Source: Alopecurus myosuroides (taxonomy: Eukaryota; Streptophyta; Magnoliopsida; Poales; Poaceae). From it: 64,000 nucleotides of DNA. The position numbers and the translations under genes are program-made. Location of the stretch: the NCBI GenBank assembly GCA_028641055.1, contig CM054058.1:80412392-80476391 (forward strand), in the 5' to 3' direction. The notes under the pieces were generated by a model. That model was not told the origin of the DNA. It did not search any database and was given only the letters and a program-made list of their open reading frames with translations. This document shows positions 48,401 through 58,657 of this stretch, one piece after another. Within the stretch, counting starts at the first letter, position 1, and each line of letters starts with the position of its first letter.

Positions 48401-50643
48401 GTTTTACTTAAAATGGAAATGAAAATGCAAATGCGTAAAACTTGCCAAACCAAAAATCACATATGTAGATCTACTAATTTATAACCACTTCCAACTTGCA
48501 GATCCATGTTTTGTGATGTATTTTAGGAGAAATCAAATAAATGGCAGAAGCACTCATTAACACCTTTTATTTAATAACCTGAGATTTATGTATCCAAAAC
48601 ATGCGAACTCAACTGTTCTGAGTAACGCTTGATAATTTCTATCTGTTGCGGTTGGCCTTGTGTTGACTTTAGTTGTGGTGTGAAAATGACATGCATGTTA
48701 GTTTTAGGCCAGAGACCATTTCTGTGATTTGTTTAATTTTATTGGTGATGAATTTTGATGTGAATCCACTTTGTGTTGGTTTGCTAGTGACGAGGAGCAC
48801 CTTAAACTAGATTTTCATGATTTTAGGAGTTACAGAATAGGCTTGGTGCATTATTTAGTGTTTAGCCCTTTTCTGCATATTATTGCTATGCCTTTATTAA
48901 ATTGTGTGTTATATTGTTTTTGTTATAAAATTGATTCCTAGCATGTGTAGGGTATTAATTCATGTTTAGGATGTGTCTTGAGTGTTTCACTAGCATGATA
49001 GGGTTTATGTGTGAAAACCAGGCTTGTTATACTTTAAATCCCATAGGGTTGTTTCCTAGTAATAATAGGTTAAAATATGTTATTCTTCATATTGGTGTGA
49101 TGAATTGATTAAATGCTTTAGTATTGTTTTCTGTAGCATAGATACTGTTATTCTAGCATATTATACTTTCTTGCATGCTTGAGTGAGCTCTAGATCAAAT
49201 TTTCATGCTATGATAGTTTTAGGTGATTTTCCTGCCATAAGTTGTTATTTGCATGCTTAATTTTTGAGGCATTGAGTAGATTGTTATTTTGGCATTACTA
49301 GCATGTCTAGGTGTTGTTTCCTCTCTTATTTGGGTGTTATCCTATAGATCTATCAAATTATAATAAATCTTGTTTAATGATCTCTTATGGTTATGCATGT
49401 ATGCTTGTCTAAATAGCCCCTTTTCATGTCTAACATTAATAGTTGTTTTGCTCCATGATTATTTTCATGCATTGAGTGATGCCATGATATGTTTGATATT
49501 TTTTTATCTCTGTTATTAGGTTGCTTAGCTACTGGTTATATTAGTTATCCATGAATAGAAAAGCATGTGTTACTATGAGCTTGTAATATTGCTTCTTATT
49601 ATTTTCCTATGCATGTGTATGTGTTCCGAGGTTGTTTTCTTGTTATTTTGCTCATCCTCATGAATTACCAGAGAGTCATTTAACCTTATTTGGGCATGAT
49701 ATGAGAGTGTCACACCCACTGGACTCATGCCATTTTGGTTGAGGATCCATAACATCTATTCTAGTGCTATTCATGTGTGTTGTCTATGCATGTTTTTCTT
49801 GATGGTGTGCACCCTAGTAATATTATTTGTGAGTGTACTTGTTTGATGAAATTCTTGCTGTATGTTTACTTTTTGTCAAGTGCTTGCCTTTGCTTGGTTC
49901 TGATTGGGTGTTTTCCTTTTTGAGTTTACGATGTTAGATAACGAAGACGGTATTATTCCCCGGAGAGGTTTTATTGCAACTCTTGTTTATTTCAAGAGCA
50001 AGACCAAGACCAGTGCCAAGGAAAGCCACTCTAAATGCTTGTTATTGTTTTACTTATCATTATCTATCATGCATGAATTAGTTCTGAAGTTTTACAAAAG
50101 TTGATTCAAAAACTATTTCCTCTAGTGGACTATACCACTATCTGTTTTATGTATCTAATATGCTATATCCGCTATATAATCTTGGTGTTACCAAGCCCTT
50201 TAGATATTTCAGTATCATCTCTTAATCAACTTAAGTCCCTTAGTGGACCTTTTAACTCGATGTTTTTGGAAAAACAAAAGCTTTGGAAAAACCCGAGGAA
50301 AGGTGGGACCTTGTCCAAGGGAGGTTTGTGAAGGAGGAAATGTTTTCGACTTGTTTTCCAAAAATGACACATAACCTAGTTTTCGCCGGACAACCACGCC
50401 GTGCTGCCACATTACCCCAATATGGGAACGGGGTATAGATAAAAGCTTGTCGGTGTTAGTCCATGTCTACCTCAATATGCTATAGGGGGTAGAGTCCCCT
50501 GAACCAAATTTTCGCAAAAATGGAAAGAATGGGACATTCAGAGTGTGGGATTAAGTTTGCCACTGGTTGCAACAGTTGGGTCTCCTGTCATAGCGGTGTG
50601 TTGTCAGGGGAAACCAGATCGATACGGCTGACTCACTCGGTGC
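45432..50643 (+). repeat. L-family 3' LTR, copy 2 (last ~990 bp missing)
   Basis: It starts TGTAACAGCCC after the polypurine tract and follows the full LTR up to actcactcggtgc, matching 5' LTR position 30,268. It then switches to LINE sequence. It includes the GC-rich island (about 47,362-48,310). Confidence 0.85.
47362..48310 (+). other. GC-rich island in L LTR (copy 2 3' LTR)
   Basis: Third copy of the GC-rich segment. It lacks about 20 bp (near 48,167) relative to 22,152-22,175. Frame lengths differ from the other copies, arguing against a conserved protein. Confidence 0.5.
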
Positions 50644-50776
50644 TATGCAATGTTATTTATAAGATAGTGTCGAAGGTGATGGCTATGCGTCTGAGAACGA
50701 TCCTAGAGGAAATAATTTCGGAGGAGCAGAGCGCTTTTGTACCCAGAAGATTAATTACAGACAATGTTATGGCCAA
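50644..50776 (+). pseudogene. LINE reverse-transcriptase fragment
   Basis: About 130 bp read in one frame as [17 protein letters not shown], then [16 protein letters not shown]. This is the conserved block of plant L1-type non-LTR reverse transcriptases (consensus SLCNVIYKI..., QSAFVPGRLITDN). No other part of a LINE is present. It sits exactly between the broken L LTR and CACTA DNA, so it is filler at a repair junction and not a LINE insertion with a tail. Confidence 0.8.
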
Positions 50777-52130
50777 ATGACGAGTGTTATGGCCAAATCC
50801 ATGGCATAGTTTGTTGGAATGTGACCATATTCCACACAAACATGCATCTTGGCCGCACGGACAATGTTGACAGAGAAATGTTTCCTTTTCAGTGAATAAA
50901 CAAACAATTTTTCATTTTCTGAGTGCGAAAAATGGTTTTTTTGTGCAGGACCACCCACAAATATGTTTCAAAACTTGGGAGATGCATTTTTTGAAAATAG
51001 TAGACCATGTTATATGCATAAATAAATAAATTGTTTCTCTGAAAATGTTGGTATCTACCTCTTTTGAAAAACACAAGTTTCTACCGATTCAGTTGGAAAC
51101 AGGTCAAATCTGAACTACACGTGCATCGTACTTTTCTCATAATTTTTACACAAAATAATATATAGGTACACACTTATTTTATCATAGATACACCAAGAGT
51201 TTCTCAATATTCAATGCCTAGCTACGAACGGTCATGCACATTTTCTTGAAATCGACATAGAAAATTCTAGAAAATTCAAAAAATGATGCAAGACCTTCGC
51301 GTGGTGTCATTATATATGTCCTGTATACACCAAAAATAATAAACTTGGAATACGACAGTTGGGTTGAAATGGTGTTCATAGAAATGAGCTATCTCCTCCG
51401 AAGATTCTAGTGTTTCGGGCCAGATGACGAGTGTTATGGCCAAATCCATGGCATAGTTTGTTGGAATGTGCTCATAGTTTGTTGGACAATGTTGCCGGAG
51501 AAATGTTTCCTTTTCATTGGATAAACAAACCATTTTTCATTTTCCGAGTGCGAAATTTTTTTTTTTAAGGGCCACCCACAAATATGTTGCAACACTTGGG
51601 AGATGAATTTTTTTTTTGGATAAATACTAGACCATGTTATATGCATAAATAACCAAATTGTTTCCTCTGAAAATGTTTCTATCCACCTCTTTTGAAAAAC
51701 ACAAGTTTCTGCCGATTCAGCTCGAAACGGGTCAAATTCGAACTAGAGACGCATCGTAGTTTGCTCATGATACTTGGGAAAAAAATAATTTTTAGGTACA
51801 CAACTACCTATTTCAGACACCAAGAATTTCTCAACACTAAACCCCTAACTACAAACGGTCATGCCCCAGAGCCCTTTTCGACGAAACCGTTGACCCTTTA
51901 TTGTTAATTCCATTCTTAATCATGATTTTTTTTTGAAGAAAGTAGCTTGAAAAATATGCATGATGATGTAGATATGTTTCTCCTTTTCAAAACGAGCTAA
52001 AGAACGTCGAAATCCGAATTCGTATGCGTAGGTAAATTTCCTTTTTTTTTGCATTTTGGATTAGCATGTCCTGGTCTACGCCGACAGCCATGACCTTTCC
52101 CCGTCGGCGTGTTGCGGCTCTCCCGTAGTG
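50777..52130. mobile_element. CACTA transposon terminal region with tandem subunits
   Basis: It contains at least two degenerate tandem units of about 600 bp (starting with gacgagtgttatggcc near 50,780 and 51,426), similar to the D fragments at 7,670 and 24,446. It ends at a terminal inverted repeat (52,091-52,130). Non-coding. No transposase reading is visible. Confidence 0.7.
52091..52130 (-). repeat. CACTA terminal inverted repeat
   Basis: On the minus strand it begins CACTACGGGAGAGCCGCAAC and continues with cgccgacgggg, a typical grass CACTA end. The expected 3-bp target duplication would start with atc at 52,131. The partner end was not found in the window. Confidence 0.8.
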
Positions 52131-53439
52131 ATCAACTATTCATTTACACACCTTTTTCATGGTATTCTCGTTCACCTCGTGTGGAATGTTATCAGCTTGT
52201 GTTTGTCCTCAATACGTGCCAATCGAGAAAGACTATCATCATTTGGATAACATTTATCAAACTCTGGCACACAACTTGTGGATCTGAGTTTGAGAAGCCA
52301 AGTCACAGACTGATTTTGCCCTCTTATCTATCCTCTATTTTAGATCCAACATAGCATATCGTCTCATATTTTGAACTAAAAAATTAAAATTGTTAGAATC
52401 TTTTTAGTAAATCGTAAATACTATGTTTTGTATTATGAGAAAATTCCATTCCATTTGGATAAATAATTTGGCACCTCAAGCTACTTCTAGAGCTACATCC
52501 CGTACCATCGTGAGTATGTTTTAATGTCTAGGTGAAAACCCAACCTCCTTTGGAGTGGCGAAAACAACCTTCTTAAGGCGTCGCCTTTGGAGTTTTTTGC
52601 CCTTGTAGTGTTACATGTTTCGCGACAGTTGTGCACGGTTGTTTTGATTTGATCTATTATCTATCGCTCTGGACTTTGCCTTAACATTGATGCTAAGCAA
52701 AAGAAAAGAGAAGATATGCTATACTACTCCTAATGTTTTGATTTAATTGTCGCGAGGGTACCGAAATCAATGGACAAAATTACAAATAGAAGCTCTAAAT
52801 CCAGGGCACTAACACCTCACCGCCGCCGGTGCAACTCCACCGCTTCGGCACCTCCACACCTCCTCCAGCACCTCCAGGACCCCGCTGCTGGTAGAGGTCC
52901 TTTTCTAAACTACTTCTCATTTTCTTTTCTCAATCTAGATCTAGAGCTAATTTGTCACCCAAACACCTTCCAAAGTCGAGTGGAATAAGGCTCTCCCAAA
53001 CACCTTAGTTTTTTTCCCGCCATCAACTTTTTTCTAGGCTAATTACAATTGTTTTCCACCGTACGGTTGCAAAAAATTTGCTGAGAAAAAAAACCTGGTA
53101 TGCACCAGCTGTCCGGCTAATAAACCCCAAATCTACGGAGCAACTGGTGTAGGTGTTGCCTAACGATGACGCTAATGCTCTCGAGATGTTGTTGCAAAAC
53201 TCTATCCATTACTAGTATCACCACATCGGTGTATATGCACCAATTTATCAAATGTAATATGCGTGTGTAGCAATTCAGAGAGAGCTGAGATTTCTTTAAT
53301 ACTAGTGTATATGCTTTAATTTATCAAGTACCCAAACCACCCCCTATTTGAATTATGACGGGAGAGAACGGGATAAGCAGTGAAAACGTTGTAAGTCCCA
53401 CGTCTATTGGATGCTTTCAACCCGTACAACCCTATTTTG
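52131..53439. other. Intergenic DNA without recognised gene
   Basis: AT-rich, lower-copy DNA right of the CACTA end. Short ORFs only. A short proline-rich reading at 52,770-52,988 has no recognised domain. Confidence 0.5.
52560..52610 (-). repeat. Possible second CACTA-like terminus
   Basis: The minus strand starts CACTACAAGGGCAAAAAACT and is followed by a palindrome (aaggcgacgcctt). It resembles CACTA ends, but no partner end or target duplication was found. Confidence 0.3.
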
Positions 53440-54540
53440 TCATATTTTGGAATGTATTTTTTTAAGCCCGAAACAAGTTAGAGAGTTTTGATTAGACCAA
53501 GATTAGTAACTTTAGGGATTTTAGATTTAGCTAATGGACTTACACAAGCCCTAGCACCCGAAGTCAACATCCGCGACCTTCAGCACGAGCACCACCATAG
53601 CCACGCTGGCGGTTAGCACCACCGCGTCTGACGCACAGGACGCAAAGTGCCTGCGAGCACGATGCTACCTATCGCCAAGCCCCGGGGAGTTGAGTAAAGG
53701 AACACAAGATGCAAGATCAAGGCAAGATATCGAGCAACCCATAGACGGGGAAAGAAAAGAGTAACGGGTGAAATCATTGTCAAAATATGACATGTGGGCT
53801 AGATATGTCATCGAGTTGAGATAGACTGGGATTAGGAAGTTTGGTGTGCCAACTTCATGGATTTACGATTCCTCTACCCTCTATGAGTTATTTGGGATGT
53901 ATATTTTTAACCCGGAAACTAGAGTTTTGGTTAGATCGAGATTAGTAAGTTTAGGGATTTTCGATTTCGCTAATGGACTACACATATCCGCAACCCTTCG
54001 CACAAGCACCATCATAGCCACACGACAGTTAGCACCACCGTGTCTGACGCACAGCACCTGCGAGCACGACGCTACCTATCGCCAAGGCCAGGGGAGCCGA
54101 GTGAGGGAACACATGATGCGAGGCAAGATCCCGAGCAACCCATATATGGGAAAGAACAAGAGTAAGGAGTGAAAATGTTGTCAAAATATGACACGTGGGC
54201 CAGATATGTCATCGAATTGAGATAGACTGAGATTAGGAAGTTCGGTGTGCCAACTTCTTGGATTTATGATTCTGCTACCCTCTACGAGTTAAATGGTCAG
54301 AATGGACTTTACTCAGGGCCCGACACCCAAAGAAACATTCGTCACCCTATGCACAAGCACCACCAAAGCCGCACAGGCAATCGGCACCACCGTGTCTGAC
54401 GCACAGGACGTAGGGCACCTGCGAGCACAGCGCTACCTATCGCCAAGACCGGGGACACGAGGCAAGGGCACGGATGCAAGATCGAGGCCAGATACCAGAG
54501 CAACCCATAGCTGGACCATCAAGAAGCAAAGAGTGCATTG
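53440..54540 (+). repeat. Three degenerate tandem repeats of about 360-410 bp
   Basis: The marker ctacctatcgccaag occurs at 53,665, 54,072 and 54,433. The shared order is gattagtaa..ttagggattt, the gcaccacc..gtctgacgcacag block, ctgcgagcac, then gagcaacccata. The third unit is shorter. ORFs across the units are not conserved. Confidence 0.8.
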
Positions 54541-55374
54541 GGAATGAGTGGAAACGATGTAAGTGGATGAACAAAGAAGGTTAGGAGAGAGGGCACGGAA
54601 GGAGAAGGCACAAGACGTAGCACCCAGCTAGGAGGAGAAAGGCCGTTGTGTGGTCATATAGGAATTGAAACAATGGGTGCTGCCATTCACACTCTTCAAA
54701 AAGGGGAAAAGAGACCATGACTAGTTACAATCTAGAGTACAATACAACAAAAGGTTGAATCTTAATTTTCATTTTATGATTTTATTTTTTTAGATTTTCT
54801 ATACGTCTCTATCTTTTTCAAGTCTAAATGCTAAATTAGGGTGTAAATGTGTTGATATTTTCTCAAATCAAATTTATTCCCGGCATCTCAACTCCACTAA
54901 TCATAAGCCACGAGGACCCTAGAAAATCAAACACATTTCTCTAAAAGAATGCATATATAACTCTAGAATGCAAGGCCAACTCTAATGGGGTAAAGGAGGG
55001 CGGCTACACCAAAGCATTCTACATTTTATGATTACAAATAATTCTTCACCAAAAGTTATGTAAGGGATACCAAAGAGTAAGTATAATCACAATATGGTTG
55101 ATAAGCCATACGTAATAATGAACCAGCAAGAGGTCAGATGTTTTGTCTAGTAGAGATCAAACTAAGCACAAGATTAAATTGAAAAGGTAGAAAATTAATA
55201 CTTTGAAGTAAAAAATAATAATGAGCTAAATTGCCAAAATAAATGATTTATTACAAATGAGTTCAGATTTACATTACAAATATGAATGGGTACTGTAACC
55301 TGATGGCCCTCCAAAATTACAGTAATTAATATGAAACTTGGCAAGAAAAGGCATTTGCTCTAAACGTCAATTGT
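54541..55374. other. AT-rich stretch; contains 3' tail of the RNase H-like remnant
   Basis: No ORF of note. On the minus strand, the part below 55,374 would be the 3' untranslated tail, with an aataaa signal near 55,240. Confidence 0.4.
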
Positions 55375-55508
55375 TTAGAAACTACCAAGATCATTGACAT
55401 AATCTCTCCACCAAGAAAAGTAGGAAGTGTAGTAAACCATGCCAGCCCACCTAGCTAGCGCATCCACAACACCATTGCCTCCCCCCACCCAAATTTTCAA
55501 TTTTACCA
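55375..55508 (-). pseudogene. RNase H-like C-terminal fragment
   Basis: One minus-strand frame reads GGGNGVVDALARWAG followed by an aromatic tail ending WWRDYVNDLGSF and a stop at 55,375. The GN-VADALARWA pattern is typical of the last helix of RNase H-like domains carried by plant LINEs and related host genes. Only about 40 residues are recognisable and upstream sequence is not clearly coding. Confidence 0.4.
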
Positions 55509-55701
55509 TCAAGTTCTAGCTATAAACAACGAAAACAACACTTCAAAATTCCAAAATGTGGCTAAAGCACCTATACTGATTCAATAGATCCACCCATGAA
55601 AATATTGAGAAGTGTACTGAATTTATGGTTATAAATAAATATTAAGCTCACCTTTTGCTGCGATGTCTGCTTCTCCCTTGTAATTTATAATTTCGCCATG
55701 C

Positions 55702-55984
55702 TTGAGACTTTGTGTTGAAAACTCGTGAGAGCTTAGAAGGTAGTCTAAAATATGCTACCTTTTCCACATTAGAAATGCAAGGATCTGATAGAGGAATTAA
55801 TAAAATAAATTAACAAAAGAAAGTAAAAGAACAAGACTATTACTGTTGAGACTTTGTGTTTGGAAACTCGTGAGAGCTTAGAAGGTAGTCTAAAATATGC
55901 TACCTTTTCCACATTAGAAGTGCAAGGATCTGATAGAGGAATAAATAAAATAAATTAACAAAAAAAAGTAAAAGACTATAACTG
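55702..55984 (+). repeat. Tandem duplication, period 144 bp
   Basis: Two copies of a unit starting ttgagactttgtgtt (55,702 and 55,846) containing cgtgagagcttagaaggtag. They differ by a few substitutions and short indels, so the duplication is recent. Confidence 0.9.
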
Positions 55985-56581
55985 TTGAGTGAATTGTGCC
56001 TTGTTTGTCTGAAGTCTCTGAACTAAGCATCATAGCTGCCATGTAAAATGTATGTCAACTCATAGCTAGCTTAATACAGTTTCCTAGGTCGACCAAAGCT
56101 ACGCCTCATCCAGGGACTAGCCAAAAACTAGCCACAGAATAGAAAAGGTTGAAAAACTTAAAGTTGTGCACTATCTCAACATCTTCCCAATAACATGAAG
56201 TAGTTTGTTTAAAAACAAAAGTAATATGAATCTCGGATGGCGTCCTTGGAATTTCTTTTCCAATAGAAGGAAACCTGGGAGAGAAGCCCTATGTATGAGG
56301 TTTTTAACAATTTGATTGAAAAAAAATGAGGTCCAATTTTATTTTCCGTTACCTAGAGAAGTGAAAAGGTCGTATGGTGTTAGATGACAACATTCATATT
56401 TCACTATTCACCAACAATTTTGAATATAATTAATAAAAGATTTCAAGACCACCATCTTCCCCAAGTCAGTAGAATGTTGGTGACATAGAATTTATAATCA
56501 CCTGTGTTGTTGTCTAGGAATAGGAATATAATTATAATACCTTCCTTGCAGAATCCTATACAGAATCTGGATGCTAACTAC

Positions 56582-57197
56582 CTTCCTTGCTCAGTCAGTA
56601 GAATGTTGCCACCCTTAATATCTCTATCAACTTTGAAAAAATTTGTGCAAATAAGCAAGACCCTACAGCAGAAAATATGCAAGTAATAAATATAAAACAT
56701 CTGAAGAAGAGAGCAATAGGGCAGCCCATGTTTTTTTCTTAAGTCTAGGCTAACTGTAGCATGTGTTCTAGCCTAATAGAGTATTTAAAAGAACTAGTGG
56801 CGCTAACATGGAATGGAATTTAATTAGCAATTTAAGACCGTGTGCATTTTTGTAAGAAGAATAAATAAACCTTTTAGTACTTCTCGACATATATAAGCTC
56901 TTTGTGGTTCATCAAGAGGGTCCTCCGTGACTCCATCAATTCAGCAACGCTTCCACCACCATATTACTCCATAATTAACTATCTGCATATAGAAACTCAC
57001 ATAAGTCGCAGTTTAATGAGCTGACAAGTAGGCACATGCTGCCATGTTAAAATAGCAGCTATTATGCAACATTTATAAGAAAATACATATTTTTAAGGTT
57101 ACTGAGTTTACCCAAATCCAAAGTAGCGGACAACATTTGGATGGCTGCATTGCAGTAGCATCTCGATTTCTCCCCGTATATCTTCGTATCCTTCTTC
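56582..57197 (-). pseudogene. SIK1-like STE20/MAP4K kinase pseudogene (three exons)
   Basis: Three blocks with plant-type splice borders match successive parts of the SIK1/MAP4K kinase domain of plants, a Hippo-like Ser/Thr kinase. Block 57,112-57,197 reads EEGYEDIRGEIEML then HPNVVRYFG (the alphaC region). Block 56,871-56,982 holds GGGSVAEL and EDPLDEPQRAYICRE. Block 56,582-56,662 holds GLAYLH, then the catalytic loop as VDRDIKGGNILLTEQG. Defects: the codons for YC in MEYCGGG read TAA TAT, one base is lost before VTEDP, one base is gained before the catalytic loop, and His of HRD is Asp. The exon between the first two blocks (SYQGEEYLW part) is missing. A dead fragment of a host gene. Confidence 0.75.
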
Positions 57198-58071
57198 CTG
57201 GTAAAAAAACCATGAAGCTTTGAAGTTTAGATAAACGCAAAGTCCAGAAAACAAATAACTTTCATTTGTGTGAGTACATAAAATTTCAAGAGAGCAACTA
57301 GGAGGCACGGTCCCTATGTGACATGGGGAGGGCAACCCCCATGCCCAACCCCCACTAATTTTATTTTATTTTTCTGGTTCTGTTTCTTTTTAACAAGCTC
57401 TTTAATTTTCTTATGCTTTTTAACTTCAAGGCATACATAGGGCACATCGGCCGCTATTGGTTGCACCTAGTCACCTTAAATAATATTTTACATTTTAAGT
57501 ATATAACGAAAAGAAATACTTACAGAGGGGTTAGATGCATATTAACCTTTGTTTATTACGCAACAAAAACAATGAACTATTTTGCTTTTTCATTTTAGAA
57601 GGACAATTCTTTCATTTGGAGAGGACTAATAGCACCATCTAGTGGCTGAAATAAGCATGCACATAGTGTTGTCTCGAGGAAAATGAAAGCTCATATAAAA
57701 CCTTCAAACTGGTGCCATGTGTACAAAAAAAAAAGTAACCAGTTTTAGGCCTGCATTAATCTTAATACGACTCCTAGTGTAAGGACATGCACAATGTTGA
57801 CCAAGTTCAGTTTCAAACTCGGTGTCTCCAAGACAACCATTCTGATAAAAGTGATGAATGTAAATATTACTTCTAGGAAGTATCAGCATTTTCTCAAGAT
57901 TTATCCAATCATTTAAGGCCATATCCATGGTAACATCATTTATGGTTTATGTATTTGACGATAAAATTGAAACAAAGTTGCATAAAAGGACATGAAAAAA
58001 GGACATGCAGAACTGGTGCCAATGCCCCAAAATTATGCATAAAAGGACATGAAAAAAGGAGACAAACTCAC
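57198..58071. other. Region between SR45-like and kinase-like exons
   Basis: Intron-like, AT-rich. A 74-codon minus-strand ORF (57,704-57,928) has no recognised domain. If the two fragments were one transcript, this would be its intron. Confidence 0.4.
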
Positions 58072-58159
58072 CAAATATCTCTTTCAAATGAGCCTCATTA
58101 ACAATCCTGGATAGATGATCAACATGCAGAACAACCGACCCAGGAGCGGCTATAATTTC
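58072..58159 (-). pseudogene. SR45-like RRM exon fragment
   Basis: An 88-bp open block bounded by tttcag (acceptor) and gtgagt (donor) reads PGSVVLHVDHLSRIVNEAHL then KEIFG. This is the start of the RNA-recognition motif of the plant splicing factor SR45, where RNP2 is VLHVDxLSRNVNEAHLKEIFG. Asn of SRNV is Ile here. No other RRM exon (RNP1, GYVEF) is visible below it before the kinase fragment. Ser/Pro/Lys-rich readings near 58,905-58,960 could be an upstream RS-like part but are weak. A partial second copy of the exon start lies in the tandem repeat at 58,250. Most likely a captured or relic exon. Confidence 0.7.
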
Positions 58160-58388
58160 CTGAAATAGATATCACCAATTCAATATTGCATGCACAACAA
58201 GAGAGCATAATAGATGATAAGTATATGTTGTCTCTTTATTATAAATAGGATAGATGATCACCATGCAGAACAACCGACCCAGGAGCGGCTGTAATTTCCT
58301 GAAATAGATATCACCAATTCAATATTGCATGTACAACAAGAGAGCATAATACATGATAAGTGTATGTTGTCCCTTTATTATAAATGAA
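58111..58388 (+). repeat. Tandem duplication (139 bp) covering half the SR45-like exon
   Basis: Units start atagatgatc at 58,111 and 58,250. Each includes gcagaacaaccgacccagga, the splice acceptor and upstream intron. The second copy has only the first half of the exon. Confidence 0.9.
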
Positions 58389-58470
58389 AAATCACGTTTG
58401 ATTATATAATGAAATGTGTAACTCCTTGTATCCGAAACAAAAAAAAAAGCGCAACAACTCTTATACATGT

Positions 58471-58657
58471 GAAACCAAGACCTAAAAAAAAGATCCTTGG
58501 GCACTAGCACCCAGGACTTTCCTTTGGTAGAAAGAAGCCCACCCGGGTGAGGCACCAGAAATTCGCTCCCGATGGGAGTCAAACTCTGGGCGCAGGGATT
58601 TGTCACTACTCCCCTTGCCACTAGGCTACACCCTAGTTCTCGAAACCGAGACCTAAA
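58471..58657 (-). mobile_element. tRNA-derived SINE with 16-bp target duplication
   Basis: The SINE body is 58,487-58,641 on the minus strand. An A box TAGCCTAGTGG (58,618-58,628) and B box AGTTTGACTCC (58,575-58,585) form an RNA polymerase III promoter. The 3' end is a T run. The body is flanked by gaaaccaagacctaaa (58,471-58,486) and gaaaccgagacctaaa (58,642-58,657), which differ at one base. It resembles the Au-type SINEs of grasses in box layout. Confidence 0.85.

Noticed and set aside
23743..49738. Possibility that the tandem duplication is an assembly artefact
   Set aside because: The two copies differ by private substitutions, a 1,064-bp deletion, a different B structure and the Stowaway, so they are not the same molecule assembled twice. 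Only long reads can settle it fully.
50520..50780. 86-codon ORF spanning L LTR and LINE sequence as a fusion gene
   Set aside because: The frame simply runs across the repair junction. The first 41 codons are LTR sequence without coding character.
56440..56510. Second kinase catalytic-loop copy (aacattctactgact near 56,490 on the minus strand)
   Set aside because: Only about 15 bases match the block at 56,605. The flanks differ, so it is at most a tiny duplication.
57704..57928. 74-codon minus-strand ORF between the SR45- and kinase-like fragments
   Set aside because: No domain, no splice support and low-complexity ends. Not called as an exon.
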